29,932 nucleotides of DNA from an uncultured Clostridia bacterium (GCA_934133175.1 CAKPAX010000020.1:1-29932), one strand, 5' to 3'; counted from the first letter of the stretch, positions 1-7,672 are shown. Notes: a model not told the origin generated them from the letters alone. Program-made: numbers and translations.

Positions 1-4
1 GCGT

Positions 5-77
5 GAAATTTGCAAAGCAAATTTCTGTGCAATATATTTATATTATAGGAAGTTCGAAGAACTTTCCTATAATATAA
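5..77. repeat. Two adjacent inverted repeats (hairpins)
   Basis: The first is a perfect 9-bp stem at 5-13 and 17-25 with an AAA loop. The second is a long AT-rich stem at 38-55 and 59-77 with a GAA loop and a single bulged base. Neither is followed by a T-run, so they do not look like simple terminators. They sit at the window edge, so the transcript they belong to cannot be seen. Confidence 0.55.
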
Positions 78-90
78 TAACAATTTTTAT

Positions 91-136
91 AAAATAGAAA
101 ATTACTTAAATTGTAATTTTCTATTTTTGTTTTTGT
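91..136 (+). terminator. Intrinsic terminator of an upstream plus-strand unit
   Basis: A perfect 15-bp stem (91-105 with 113-127) with a 7-nt loop is followed by a T-rich tail reading TTTTGTTTTTG. It would stop transcription entering from the left and insulates the purA-like gene that follows. Confidence 0.65.
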
Positions 137-161
137 AATAAGCAATAAATTAAGGTTTTTG

Positions 162-190
162 TTGTATTTTACATAAAAACATGATATAAT
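162..190 (+). promoter_or_regulatory. Sigma-A-type promoter for the purA-like gene
   Basis: TTGTAT at 162-167 and a consensus TATAAT at 185-190 are separated by 17 bp. The gene starts about 70 nt downstream of the predicted start point. No purine riboswitch fold was recognised in the short leader. Confidence 0.6.
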
Positions 191-267
191 TTTGCCATAG
201 TAAGTTTTGAGCAACCTTTTAACATTTAAAATTATTATTATTTTTTTAATCAAAAAGGAGGTACATT

Positions 268-1563
268 ATGGGAAAAATTATTCCTTGTGTAACTGAAATT
301 ATTGGAGCATACTGGGGCGACGAAGGTAAAGGCAGAGTTGCTGCTTTTGAAGCCCGGAATGCAAAATTAGTTTTAAGAACCACTGGTGGTAATAATGCTG
401 GTCATACAGTGTATTACAATGGAGAAAAAATCCCTCTTCATTTAATACCTGGTGGTATTATTTATGATCAGACAACTGCGATAATTTGTCAGGGAGTTGT
501 TATTGATCCAAAAGTTTTAAAGGACGAAATTGATTTACTTTCCAAGTATATCAATATTACTCCTGATAAGCTTATCATTTCAGACTGTGCTCATCTTATT
601 CTGCCACATCATATTGCTCTGGATAAAATTCAGGAAAATTTGCGTGGTAATAATAAGATTGGCACTACAAAATCTGGAATCGGTCCATGTTATCACGATA
701 TGAGTGACCGTGTAGGCATTAGAATGATGGATTTATTCCGTCCTGAAGAAAGTCTTAAAGAACTTATTAAGACTGTATTACAGTTTAATGCACCAGTTAT
801 GCAGTTAGAAGATGTTTCATATTCTGTTGAAGAGTACTATGATTTCTGTATGACTGCAAAGAAAAATCTTGGTCAGTTCATAAAAAATGCTGAACCAGAC
901 ATAGACTTTGCGTTAAAAAATCATGACAAGATTGTCATTGAAGGCGCACAGGCTGATCATTTGGATATTCTCAATGGAGATTACCCAGACTGCACAAGTT
1001 CTCAGTGTAATCCATCTGGAACTCTTTCTGGTGCAGGAATTGGTCCTATGTATGTTGAAAGAGTAATTGCAACTACAAAGGCATATTGCTCAAGAGTGGG
1101 TAATGGCATTTTTCCTACAGAACTTGATGATGAAGAAGGCGATATTATAAGAGAGTTTGGCCATGAATATGGTACAACTACAGGTCGCCCAAGAAGATGT
1201 GGCTGGTTAGACTTAGTTGCTTTAAGAACAGTAACTAGAGGATATACAGATCTTTGTATAAACCATCTGGATACAATAGGTTTAATAGGAAATAAACTTG
1301 GACATATAAAAGTATGTACAAGTTATACCTATAAAGGAGTTGTAACATATAACTTCCCTACTGAAACCAAAGTAAGTGGAGCATATGTAAAGCCTCATTA
1401 TAAGACTTTTTTGGGTGGTTGGGAAATTCCTGATAACTGTAGATCTTTTGATGAACTTCCAGAAAAAGCAAAGGAATTTGTTCTCTTTATTGAAGAATAC
1501 ACTAAGATTCCTGTTAGCTATATTGGCATAGGTCCTAATAACGAAGATACAATCATTCGTTAA
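268..1563 (+). CDS. purA: Adenylosuccinate synthetase-like protein (divergent PurA)
   Basis: PurA joins IMP and aspartate using GTP, the first committed step to AMP, in the cytosol. The 431-residue length is normal for the family. Visible motifs are the P-loop WGDEGKG near residue 16 with its catalytic Asp, GGNNAGHT near residue 40 with the catalytic His, IGTTKSGIGP, DRVGIR, SRVGNGIFPTE and the aspartate loop TTGRPRR. The motif near residue 224 is altered: EGAQADHLDI replaces the usual EGAQG-x-LLDID, and TSSQCN replaces TSSN. The start has an AAGGAGG site 7 nt upstream. It is a lone gene with its own promoter and terminator, not in a purine operon. All eight glutamines are CAG, while engB next to it uses only CAA, which suggests transfer. 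The family call is secure; a second PurA or a shifted substrate is possible. Confidence 0.85.
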   Translation: MGKIIPCVTEIIGAYWGDEGKGRVAAFEARNAKLVLRTTGGNNAGHTVYYNGEKIPLHLIPGGIIYDQTTAIICQGVVIDPKVLKDEIDLLSKYINITPDKLIISDCAHLILPHHIALDKIQENLRGNNKIGTTKSGIGPCYHDMSDRVGIRMMDLFRPEESLKELIKTVLQFNAPVMQLEDVSYSVEEYYDFCMTAKKNLGQFIKNAEPDIDFALKNHDKIVIEGAQADHLDILNGDYPDCTSSQCNPSGTLSGAGIGPMYVERVIATTKAYCSRVGNGIFPTELDDEEGDIIREFGHEYGTTTGRPRRCGWLDLVALRTVTRGYTDLCINHLDTIGLIGNKLGHIKVCTSYTYKGVVTYNFPTETKVSGAYVKPHYKTFLGGWEIPDNCRSFDELPEKAKEFVLFIEEYTKIPVSYIGIGPNNEDTIIR

Positions 1564-1586
1564 AATTATCACCAAAACTTACTAAG

Positions 1587-1624
1587 CTAAGTCACTCTAT
1601 ATAGAGTGACTTAGTATTTTATAT
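1587..1624 (+). terminator. Intrinsic terminator after the purA-like gene
   Basis: A perfect 28-nt palindrome (1587-1614) lies 23 nt past the stop codon and is followed by TATTTTAT. The loop is minimal because the two arms are contiguous. Confidence 0.75.
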
Positions 1625-1660
1625 ATAAGAATATCTTGTCAAACTATATTTGTTCTTATC

Positions 1661-1689
1661 TTGAAAAAAGCTGTTAAATATGTTATTAT
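1661..1689 (+). promoter_or_regulatory. Promoter of engB
   Basis: TTGAAA (1661-1666) and TATTAT (1684-1689) are spaced by 17 bp, just upstream of the engB ribosome-binding site. Confidence 0.55.
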
Positions 1690-1717
1690 AAGTATATTAA
1701 ATTAAAGGAGAAAAAAT

Positions 1718-2302
1718 ATGATAGTTCAAAATCCTAAATTTGAAATTTCAGCAGTAAAACCAAGTCAATATCCTACAAATAATCTGCCAGAAATTGTTTT
1801 AGTTGGAAAATCTAATGTTGGAAAATCAAGTTTTATAAATACAATGATAAATAGAAAAAAATTAGCTAGAACAAGTAGTGAACCAGGAAAAACAAGACAA
1901 ATTAATTTTTATAATATTGATGAAACCTTTTATTTTGTTGATTTACCTGGTTATGGCTATAGTAAAATGTCTAAACAAGAACAAGTAAAAGTTGGAAATT
2001 TTATTGAAGAATATTTATTTAAAAGACAACGAATTTCTTTAATTATATTTTTAATTGATATAAGACACTCTCCTACCGCTAATGATAAACTTATGTATAA
2101 TTATGTTATTAGCTCTAAATTGCCTTTTATTATACTTGCAAATAAAGCAGATAAAATTGCTGTAACAAAAGTTTCTGACCAAGTAAGTAAATTATTAAAA
2201 GAAATAAATCCAATTGGTGATGCAACTTGTTTACCATTTTCTTCTGAAAGAAAAATTTACAAAGAAGATGTTTGGAATATTATTGATGAATATATTAAAT
2301 AA
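1718..2302 (+). CDS. engB: Ribosome biogenesis GTPase EngB (YsxC/YihA)
   Basis: EngB is a small P-loop GTPase needed for assembly of the 50S ribosomal subunit. All G motifs are visible in the 194 residues: G1 GKSNVGKSS near residue 30, a threonine-rich switch region (EPGKTRQ), G3 DLPGYG near 75, G4 NKAD near 142 (TKAD in many relatives) and G5 FSS near 174. AAAGGAG lies 7 nt before the ATG. It is a single-gene unit with its own promoter, converging on the minus-strand gene downstream. Glutamine codons are all CAA, the local norm, in contrast with the purA-like gene. Confidence 0.95.
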   Translation: MIVQNPKFEISAVKPSQYPTNNLPEIVLVGKSNVGKSSFINTMINRKKLARTSSEPGKTRQINFYNIDETFYFVDLPGYGYSKMSKQEQVKVGNFIEEYLFKRQRISLIIFLIDIRHSPTANDKLMYNYVISSKLPFIILANKADKIAVTKVSDQVSKLLKEINPIGDATCLPFSSERKIYKEDVWNIIDEYIK

Positions 2303-2352
2303 AAAACAAATATATGAACCTAAATTTTTTAAGTTCATATATCTGTTTTTTT
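2301..2352. terminator. Bidirectional terminator between engB and the convergent small gene
   Basis: A 10-bp core stem (2310-2319 with 2333-2342) extends through an A-run on one side and a T-run on the other with one mismatch. T-rich tails in both directions fit shared use by engB and the minus-strand gene. Confidence 0.7.
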
Positions 2353-2367
2353 ATTTATATATTTTTT

Positions 2368-2607
2368 CTAGCATCTTCTTATTTTACATGCACATAGTTT
2401 GTATATTACCAATAAAATAAAGAAAAATCCTAAAATTGATGCAGTTGCAATTAATACTCCTAAATTTCCTGTAAGTGTTGATACATAAACTGTTCCTAAT
2501 ATTAATCCAATAACTCCTAATATAAATGCAAATACTATTCCTATAATGATATTTAAACAACAACATGCCCTTTTATCACATTTGTTATAGTTCTCTGGTT
2601 CCATCAT
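2368..2607 (-). CDS. Small two-helix membrane protein with cysteine-rich ends
   Basis: Function not recognised. The 79-residue product has two predicted membrane helices (about 20-42 and 48-70). Clustered cysteines sit at both ends: KCDKRACCC before helix 1 and CACKIRRC at the C-terminus. The longest ORF would begin at a GTG at 2616, but that codon lies inside the AGGAGGT Shine-Dalgarno site. The ATG at 2607, 6-7 nt downstream of it, is the likely start, with another ATG directly after. A short inverted repeat (ATAGCA...TGCTAT) precedes the ribosome-binding site. Cysteine-flanked small membrane proteins can be spore-coat or metal-related, but nothing here proves either. Confidence 0.6.
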   Translation of the reverse strand: MMEPENYNKCDKRACCCLNIIIGIVFAFILGVIGLILGTVYVSTLTGNLGVLIATASILGFFFILLVIYKLCACKIRRC

Positions 2608-2738
2608 ATTATCCACCTCCTACCATAGCATTGATTTGCTATAGTATATATTATTCATTTTATTTTTAGTTGTTACACTTTTCGACATTATTTTTAATTT
2701 AAGATGATTTATATAATTTTGTGCAATATCATACAAAC

Positions 2739-2869
2739 AATTTATATATATGTTTTTTATGTCTTGTTGTCGCATCCTTCAGATACCTTTTTAAGGAAGG
2801 ATGCTTCATTCGCCCTCCGCTACGCTCCGGTTGCTCGCTACGCGACATTGCAAAACATATATATAAATT
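2739..2869 (+). repeat. GC-rich structured dispersed repeat, copy 1
   Basis: This 131-bp element lies in a 350-bp gene-free stretch. A perfect 18-bp AT-rich stem (2739-2756 with 2852-2869) closes a core that is far more GC-rich than its surroundings. Inside are the pairing 2759-2763 with 2844-2848 (ATGTC/GACAT) and a hairpin with arms GCATCCTTC and GAAGGATGC, plus the direct repeat CGCTACGC. The core is nearly identical, in inverse orientation, to that of copy 2 near 21918-22051. An open frame through it (2704-2949) has no ribosome-binding site and is not taken as a gene. The rest of 2617-2965 is AT-rich with no other clear feature. Confidence 0.8.
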
Positions 2870-2935
2870 ATTTTAAAACTCAGCATAAAAAATCATATAA
2901 ACTATTAATATTTCAAATTATAATAAATAAAATAA

Positions 2936-2961
2936 AAGTAATTCACTAATGTGAATTACTT
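2936..2961 (-). terminator. Terminator of the gltX-DUF951 unit
   Basis: An 11-bp stem (2936-2946 with 2951-2961) with a TAAT loop lies just past the DUF951 stop. Read on the minus strand it is followed by a U-rich stretch (TTATTTTATTTAT). Confidence 0.7.
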
Positions 2962-2965
2962 CTAT

Positions 2966-3151
2966 TTATTCTTTGCTCTCTATTTTTTTAGTAATTGCTT
3001 TCAATGCTTTTTGTCTTTCTAGAACAACAACATGTCCACAACCTTCGCACTTTAACTTAAAATCAACTCCAACTCTAGTTATTTCCCATAACTTGCTTCC
3101 ACATGGATGAGGTTTTTTGGTTCTTACAATATCTCCTATATTATATTCCAA
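2966..3151 (-). CDS. DUF951 family protein (YyzM-like)
   Basis: This 61-residue protein matches the pattern of DUF951: an opening DIVRTKKPHPCGS, a central W-E-I-T-R-x-G-x-D, and a C-terminal CEGCGHVVVL. The three cysteines and the histidine could form a small metal site. The family is widespread in Firmicutes and its role is unknown. The start is TTG: AGGAGG lies 8 nt upstream and no ATG is in register near it. It begins 17 nt after the gltX stop, so the two are probably cotranscribed and share the terminator at 2936-2961. Confidence 0.85.
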   Translation of the reverse strand: MEYNIGDIVRTKKPHPCGSKLWEITRVGVDFKLKCEGCGHVVVLERQKALKAITKKIESKE

Positions 3152-3168
3152 TACTTTTACCTCCTAAA

Positions 3169-4827
3169 TTATTTTAAATTTTTTATTGCTGTTTCAAATC
3201 TTTCTTTTATTCTATCTTTACCCAAAACATTCATAATCTCGTACATATCTGGAGTATTAGTTCTTGCTGTTAATGCAACTCTTAATACTGTACTTACATC
3301 TCCAACATGTGCTTTATATTTATCAGGATTTGCTTTAAATTCTTTTACTTCTTTAGCATATCCCATCTCTCCTGCTAATTCTTTAATTTTATCAAACCAT
3401 GTTTGTTTATCATCATTTTCATCATAATATTTTTCTATATACAATTTTAAAATTTGTTCAATACTTTCTTTGTCATTAATTACTTGATATGGATATTCTT
3501 TAGTATTTTCATAAAATTTATTATCATACATATATTCAATATTTTCTTTTACTTCTGACCATTTTGCAATATCTTTTCTAGGCTTTTTATTTCCTCTTTC
3601 TATTCCAAATACTTTAAGTGCATATTCTTTATCTTCTAGCATTTTTGCTAATTCAGAATCATATTCTTTAGCCCAAATTAATGATTTATTATATACTTCT
3701 TCTGCTGTCATTTTTGATATAACTGTTTTTCCTATATCTAGTAATTTTACAATATCTAAAAGAGCTCCACTAACACTCATTTTATTTAATTGAAAATCAA
3801 AATCTTCTATTGATTTATCTGGGTTTGCTCTTTTCCAGTTTTCAAAACTTGAGTTTGCAATATTTAATAAATATTCTTTAACTGCTTCTGCTGGTATTCC
3901 TTCTTCTTTGTAATATGATACTGCTGCTTCTGGGTCTTTTCTTTTACTTATTTTACGTTTATTTCCATTATCGTTTTTTAATATTGTTGGAGTATGTGCA
4001 TATTTAGGTGCTTTAAATCCCATTTCATAAAATAATTGTAAATGTAATGGAACTGAAGATAACCACTCATCTCCTCTAGTTACGTGTGTTGTATGCATTA
4101 AATGATCATCAACAACATGTGCAAAATGATATGTTGGAAGTCCATCAGATTTTATTATTACAACATCTTGATCATTTTCTGGGAAATCAACATTTCCTTT
4201 TATTACATCTTTATGTTTAATTTTTTTATCTTCTCTTCCTTGTGATTTAAATCTAATTATATATTCTTCACCATTTTTTATTTTCTCTGCAGCTTCATTA
4301 AGTGGTAATGTTCTATATTTTGCCCATATTCCATAATAACCTGTTCTTATTTTAGCAGCTTCCTGTTTTGCTCTTATTTCGTCTAATTCTTCTTTAGTTG
4401 CAAAGCATGGATAAGCTTTTCCTTGTTGTAACATGTATTTAGCATAAGATTGATAAATTTCTTTTCTAAATGATTGTCTATATGGTCCATAATTTCCTTT
4501 CCATTCTGTTTCTGAAATCATTCCTTCATCTGGTTCTAAATCAAAGTCTCTTAATGCATCTATTATTTGTTTTATTCCATTTTCTATTTCTCTTTTTTGG
4601 TCTGTATCTTCTATTCTTAGAAAAAATACTCCACCTGTTTGTTTTGCTAACTTCTTAGCAATTAATGCTTGATATATTGTTCCTATGTGAACATTTCCTG
4701 TTGGACTAGGTCCTATTCTTAATACCATTGCACCTTCTGGTAAGTTTCTTTCTGGATATTTTTCTTCATAATATGATATATCTTTCGCATCTGGAAATAT
4801 TAAATCTGCTAACTCTTTATAATCCAT
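3169..4827 (-). CDS. gltX: Glutamate--tRNA ligase
   Basis: Class I aminoacyl-tRNA synthetase that charges tRNA-Glu, and in many Clostridia also tRNA-Gln before amidation. The HIGH motif reads PTGNVHIGT near residue 45 and the KMSKS motif KRKISKR near 292-298, followed by an alpha-helical anticodon-binding region. RIEDTDQKR is the conserved stretch after the HIGH motif. About 552 residues with an N-terminal extension of some 35 residues is longer than the roughly 480 of typical bacterial GltX. The longest frame starts at 4833, but there GGAG would be only 2 nt from the ATG. The second ATG at 4827 has an 8-nt spacing and is preferred. The leader is too short for a T-box. Confidence 0.93.
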   Translation of the reverse strand: MDYKELADLIFPDAKDISYYEEKYPERNLPEGAMVLRIGPSPTGNVHIGTIYQALIAKKLAKQTGGVFFLRIEDTDQKREIENGIKQIIDALRDFDLEPDEGMISETEWKGNYGPYRQSFRKEIYQSYAKYMLQQGKAYPCFATKEELDEIRAKQEAAKIRTGYYGIWAKYRTLPLNEAAEKIKNGEEYIIRFKSQGREDKKIKHKDVIKGNVDFPENDQDVVIIKSDGLPTYHFAHVVDDHLMHTTHVTRGDEWLSSVPLHLQLFYEMGFKAPKYAHTPTILKNDNGNKRKISKRKDPEAAVSYYKEEGIPAEAVKEYLLNIANSSFENWKRANPDKSIEDFDFQLNKMSVSGALLDIVKLLDIGKTVISKMTAEEVYNKSLIWAKEYDSELAKMLEDKEYALKVFGIERGNKKPRKDIAKWSEVKENIEYMYDNKFYENTKEYPYQVINDKESIEQILKLYIEKYYDENDDKQTWFDKIKELAGEMGYAKEVKEFKANPDKYKAHVGDVSTVLRVALTARTNTPDMYEIMNVLGKDRIKERFETAIKNLK

Positions 4828-4858
4828 TTTCATCTCTCCTTAAGTTTTAATCTTACTT

Positions 4859-4887
4859 ATTATATCATAATAACTTTATTGTATCAA
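4859..4887 (-). promoter_or_regulatory. Promoter of gltX-DUF951
   Basis: On the minus strand TTGATA (4882-4887) and TATAAT (4859-4864) are separated by exactly 17 bp, upstream of gltX. Confidence 0.75.
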
Positions 4888-4912
4888 TAAATTATATAAT
4901 AAAAAGAATAAG

Positions 4913-4934
4913 TGGGTAACAAATGGGTAACAAA
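4913..4934. repeat. Perfect 11-bp tandem duplication
   Basis: TGGGTAACAAA occurs twice head to tail (4913-4923, 4924-4934), between the rnj terminator and the gltX promoter. Its position upstream of the -35 box would allow a binding site, but simple slippage explains it equally well. Confidence 0.6.
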
Positions 4935-4938
4935 TCAA

Positions 4939-4967
4939 AATACCAAGGTTGCAAAAACCTTGGTATT
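4939..4967 (-). terminator. Terminator of rnj
   Basis: A 12-bp stem (4939-4950 with 4956-4967) with a 5-nt loop lies just past the rnj stop codon, followed on the minus strand by TTGATTTGTT. Confidence 0.7.
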
Positions 4968-4978
4968 ACTGTATTTAA

Positions 4979-6886
4979 TTATACTTCCATAATAATTGGT
5001 ATAATCATTGGATTTCTTTTTGTTTTAGCAAAAATATAATCTTTTAAGTTCTCTTTTACAGTTCCTTTTATTGTTGACCAATCAGTTATTCCCTTTTCCT
5101 CACATTTTTTTATCTCATGTCTTACAACTGATTTCACATCATCCATTAAATTTTCAGATTCTCTTACATACACAAATCCTCTAGAGATAACATCTGGTCC
5201 TGCTACAACTTCTCCTGTTGTTGAATCCATTGTTAAAACTATTATTATTAATCCATCTTGTGATAAATGTTGCCTATCTCTTAAAACTATATTTCCAACA
5301 TCTCCAACACCTAATCCATCTACTAGTATTCTTCCATTTGGTACTGAAGTTGTTAGTTTTGCTTCATTTTCATTTATTTCTAGCACTCTACCATTTGTCA
5401 TCATAAATATATGATCTTCATCTATTCCCATCAATTGAGCAGTTTCACTATGTGCTATAAGTTGTCTATATTCACCATGAACAGGTATAAAGAATTTTGG
5501 TTTTGTTAATGCCATCATTAATTTTTGTTCCTCTTGACATGCATGCCCTGATACGTGAACATCTTCTAATGCACTATATACAACATCTGCCCCAATTTGC
5601 ATTAAGTCATCAATTACTTTTGATACATATTTCTCATTTCCTGGTATCGGTGTTGCAGAAATTATTACTAAATCATTTGGTGTTATTTTTACTTTTCTAT
5701 GCTCACCCGCAGCCATTCTTGTTAATGCTGACATAGTTTCCCCTTGACTTCCTGTTGTAATTATAACCAATTGTTCATCTGTATAATTTCCTATCATGTC
5801 TATATCTATAAATATATCCTTTGGACATGTTATATATCCTAATTCTCTTGCAGTATCTATCATATTTATCATACTTCTTCCACATACTGCAATTTTTCTA
5901 TTATTTGCAACTGCCGCATTTACTATTTGTTGAACTCTATGAACATTTGATGCAAATGTTGCAACTACTATTCTTTTTGTACAATTTAAAAATAATTTAT
6001 CAAATACTTCTCCAACTGTTCTTTCAGACATTGTAAATCCTTTTCTTTCAGAATTTGTACTGTCTGACATAAGTGCCAATACTCCTTTTTTTCCAAGTTC
6101 TGCAATTCTTCCAAAGTCCATTAATTGACCATCTATAGGTGTGTAATCAATTTTAAAATCTCCTGTATGTAGTATAACTCCAACAGGTGTATTTATTGCT
6201 AAAGCTACTGAATCTGGAATACTGTGAGAGCTCCTTATAAATTCTACTTTAAAGTTTTTTCCTAGTTTAATTGTTTCTCCCTGATTAACTATTTTTAATT
6301 TTGTTCCTCTTAATAATTTATGTTCTTCTAATTTATTACTTATTAATCCGGCTGTTAATTTAGTTGCATATATTGGTACATTAATTTGTTTTAAAATATA
6401 TGGTATTGCTCCTATATGATCCTCATGACCATGTGTTATAACTAAACCTTTAATTTTGTCTTTATTTCTTATTAAATAAGTTATATCTGGTATTACTAAA
6501 TCAATACCTAACATATCATCTTCTGGAAAAGATAATCCACAATCTACTACTATTATTTCATCTTCATATTCAAATACTGTAATATTTTTTCCAACTTCGT
6601 GTAAACCTCCAAGTGGTATTATTTTTAAATTACTTTTTTTAAATATACTATCTCTTTTAATAACTTTTGTTTCTTTTCTTTTTTCTGTTTTTTCTGTTTT
6701 CTCAACTTTTTCCATCTTTGAATTTACACTATTTTTTGTATTTTTTCTATTAAAATTATTTCTTCTAGTTGTCTTTTGTTCTTTATTTAAATTCTCATGT
6801 TTTTCTTTTATATTTCTATTTACTTTAGGTTTTCTGTCAATTTTTTTCTTTGTATCTTTTATTGTTTTAAAATCTTCTTCTGTCAT
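4979..6886 (-). CDS. rnj: Ribonuclease J
   Basis: RNase J is a metallo-beta-lactamase-fold enzyme with 5'-3' exonuclease and endonuclease activity, central to mRNA decay and rRNA maturation in Firmicutes. The metal motif HGHEDH is at about 152-157, with RSSHSIPDS near 218-226 and HTGDFK near 241. The beta-CASP segment holds TTGSQGE and a later PVHGEYRQL; the C-terminal domain ends in RNPMIIPIIMEV. The first 80 or so residues are a Lys/Glu/Asn-rich low-complexity extension, which makes it 635 residues against about 555 for B. subtilis RnjA; such tails may bind RNA or partners. AAAGGAG precedes the ATG. J1 and J2 cannot be told apart here. Confidence 0.95.
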   Translation of the reverse strand: MTEEDFKTIKDTKKKIDRKPKVNRNIKEKHENLNKEQKTTRRNNFNRKNTKNSVNSKMEKVEKTEKTEKRKETKVIKRDSIFKKSNLKIIPLGGLHEVGKNITVFEYEDEIIVVDCGLSFPEDDMLGIDLVIPDITYLIRNKDKIKGLVITHGHEDHIGAIPYILKQINVPIYATKLTAGLISNKLEEHKLLRGTKLKIVNQGETIKLGKNFKVEFIRSSHSIPDSVALAINTPVGVILHTGDFKIDYTPIDGQLMDFGRIAELGKKGVLALMSDSTNSERKGFTMSERTVGEVFDKLFLNCTKRIVVATFASNVHRVQQIVNAAVANNRKIAVCGRSMINMIDTARELGYITCPKDIFIDIDMIGNYTDEQLVIITTGSQGETMSALTRMAAGEHRKVKITPNDLVIISATPIPGNEKYVSKVIDDLMQIGADVVYSALEDVHVSGHACQEEQKLMMALTKPKFFIPVHGEYRQLIAHSETAQLMGIDEDHIFMMTNGRVLEINENEAKLTTSVPNGRILVDGLGVGDVGNIVLRDRQHLSQDGLIIIVLTMDSTTGEVVAGPDVISRGFVYVRESENLMDDVKSVVRHEIKKCEEKGITDWSTIKGTVKENLKDYIFAKTKRNPMIIPIIMEV

Positions 6887-7261
6887 ATAATCTCCTTTCT
6901 TTTTTCTTACATAAAAATTAAAATTAGTTTAATAATAAACTAATCGTCAATATATTTATTTCTTATTAATACATAATTTTACACACCTAAAAAACGTTTA
7001 TTTATATAATCTCTCACATTTATTATATAATAAACTTATATGTATTCAATTTTAATAATTCTCCGATCAATTTTATTATTCACTTTTCTCATTATTTAAT
7101 ACATAAAAACAAAATCTCATTTTTGCCATAGGCAACTTACTGTTTTCTATTCTAACATTATTTAATAAAAAAGTCAAATTATAAATTTTTTGTAATATTT
7201 TCAATCTATTGAAAATACTATTATATAGTACTCTTATTAATTTTAATTATACTTAGAATTT
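6887..7261. other. Gene-free stretch: leader and promoter of rnj, plus hairpins
   Basis: No coding region is supported here. It holds the rnj leader of roughly 125 nt, with a 9-bp hairpin at 6923-6944, the rnj promoter at 7022-7049, and an inverted repeat at about 7197-7217 (ATTTTCAAT...ATTGAAAAT). The remainder is very AT-rich without recognisable structure. Confidence 0.5.
7022..7049 (-). promoter_or_regulatory. Candidate promoter of rnj
   Basis: On the minus strand TTGAAT (7044-7049) and TATAAT (7022-7027) are 16 bp apart. It would give a leader of about 125 nt before rnj. Confidence 0.45.
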
Positions 7262-7290
7262 TTGACTTTTACAAAAATTTTTTGTATAAT
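7262..7290 (+). promoter_or_regulatory. Promoter of the small membrane protein gene at 7334
   Basis: TTGACT (7262-7267) and TATAAT (7285-7290) with a 17-bp spacer make a near-consensus sigma-A promoter. Confidence 0.75.
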
Positions 7291-7333
7291 AATTATGTAA
7301 CCAAGTGTTTTTATAATAAGGAGGTAAAAAGAA

Positions 7334-7570
7334 ATGAGGAACTTTATGAAACGGCTTTTAAACAAGGCAATTAATTTTTCGCCTTATATTTTAACAGTGG
7401 AGTTTTTAGCACCACCGTTAATAGGAGCATATTTGGTAATGAATGATAAGTTACCAATTACAGAGTGGTTTCTAACAATTTTGTTAGCATTTCTCTTAGC
7501 ACTGGTAACAGTTGCTCTTTTCCTTTTTTTATGCGTTATCGTATATAAAAAAGATGATGAAAAAAAATAA
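7334..7570 (+). CDS. Small two-helix membrane protein, unknown function
   Basis: Function not recognised. The 78-residue product has a basic amphipathic start (MRNFMKRLLNKAINF), two predicted hydrophobic helices (about 17-36 and 44-70) and a charged KKDDEKK tail, so it is probably an inner-membrane protein with a positive-inside N-terminus. AAGGAGG lies 8 nt before the ATG. It is a stand-alone plus-strand gene with its own strong promoter and a perfect-palindrome terminator, set between minus-strand genes. It uses CGG, TCG and CCG codons that are rare in its neighbours, so it may be acquired. A short two-helix peptide on a strong promoter could be a toxin or phage-type protein, but no partner is visible. 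Confidence 0.65.
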   Translation: MRNFMKRLLNKAINFSPYILTVEFLAPPLIGAYLVMNDKLPITEWFLTILLAFLLALVTVALFLFLCVIVYKKDDEKK

Positions 7571-7602
7571 TCTTTCTAAAAAGAAAGACTTATCTCCAAA
7601 AG

Positions 7603-7629
7603 CGAGTAAGCAATTGCTTACTCGTTTTT
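7603..7629 (+). terminator. Terminator of the gene at 7334
   Basis: A perfect 22-nt palindrome (7603-7624) with no unpaired loop is followed by TTTTT. A second small hairpin (TCTTTCT...AGAAAGA, 7571-7588) directly follows the stop codon. Confidence 0.8.
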
Positions 7630-7672
7630 ATTCTAAAATATTTTAATAAGTATATATCACTAATATCCGATT

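Noticed and set aside
38..253. Minus-strand 71-codon frame upstream of the purA-like gene
   Set aside because: It crosses two hairpins and the promoter, has no ribosome-binding site, and is Ile/Asn/Tyr/Lys-rich as expected of noncoding AT-rich DNA.
268..1563. Possibility that the purA-like gene is phage PurZ (2-aminoadenylosuccinate synthetase)
   Set aside because: PurZ typically replaces the catalytic Asp of the WGDEGKG loop, and here that Asp is intact. There are no phage genes or other Z-base pathway genes in the window. A PurZ0-like intermediate remains untested.
2704..2949. Open frame of 81 codons across the structured repeat
   Set aside because: It has no ribosome-binding site and its codons follow the repeat's hairpins. 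The same core in copy 2 is in a different context, so it is not a conserved protein frame.
4834..4938. T-box leader upstream of gltX
   Set aside because: The predicted promoter lies only about 30 nt before the gene, leaving no room for a T-box, and no T-box consensus was found.
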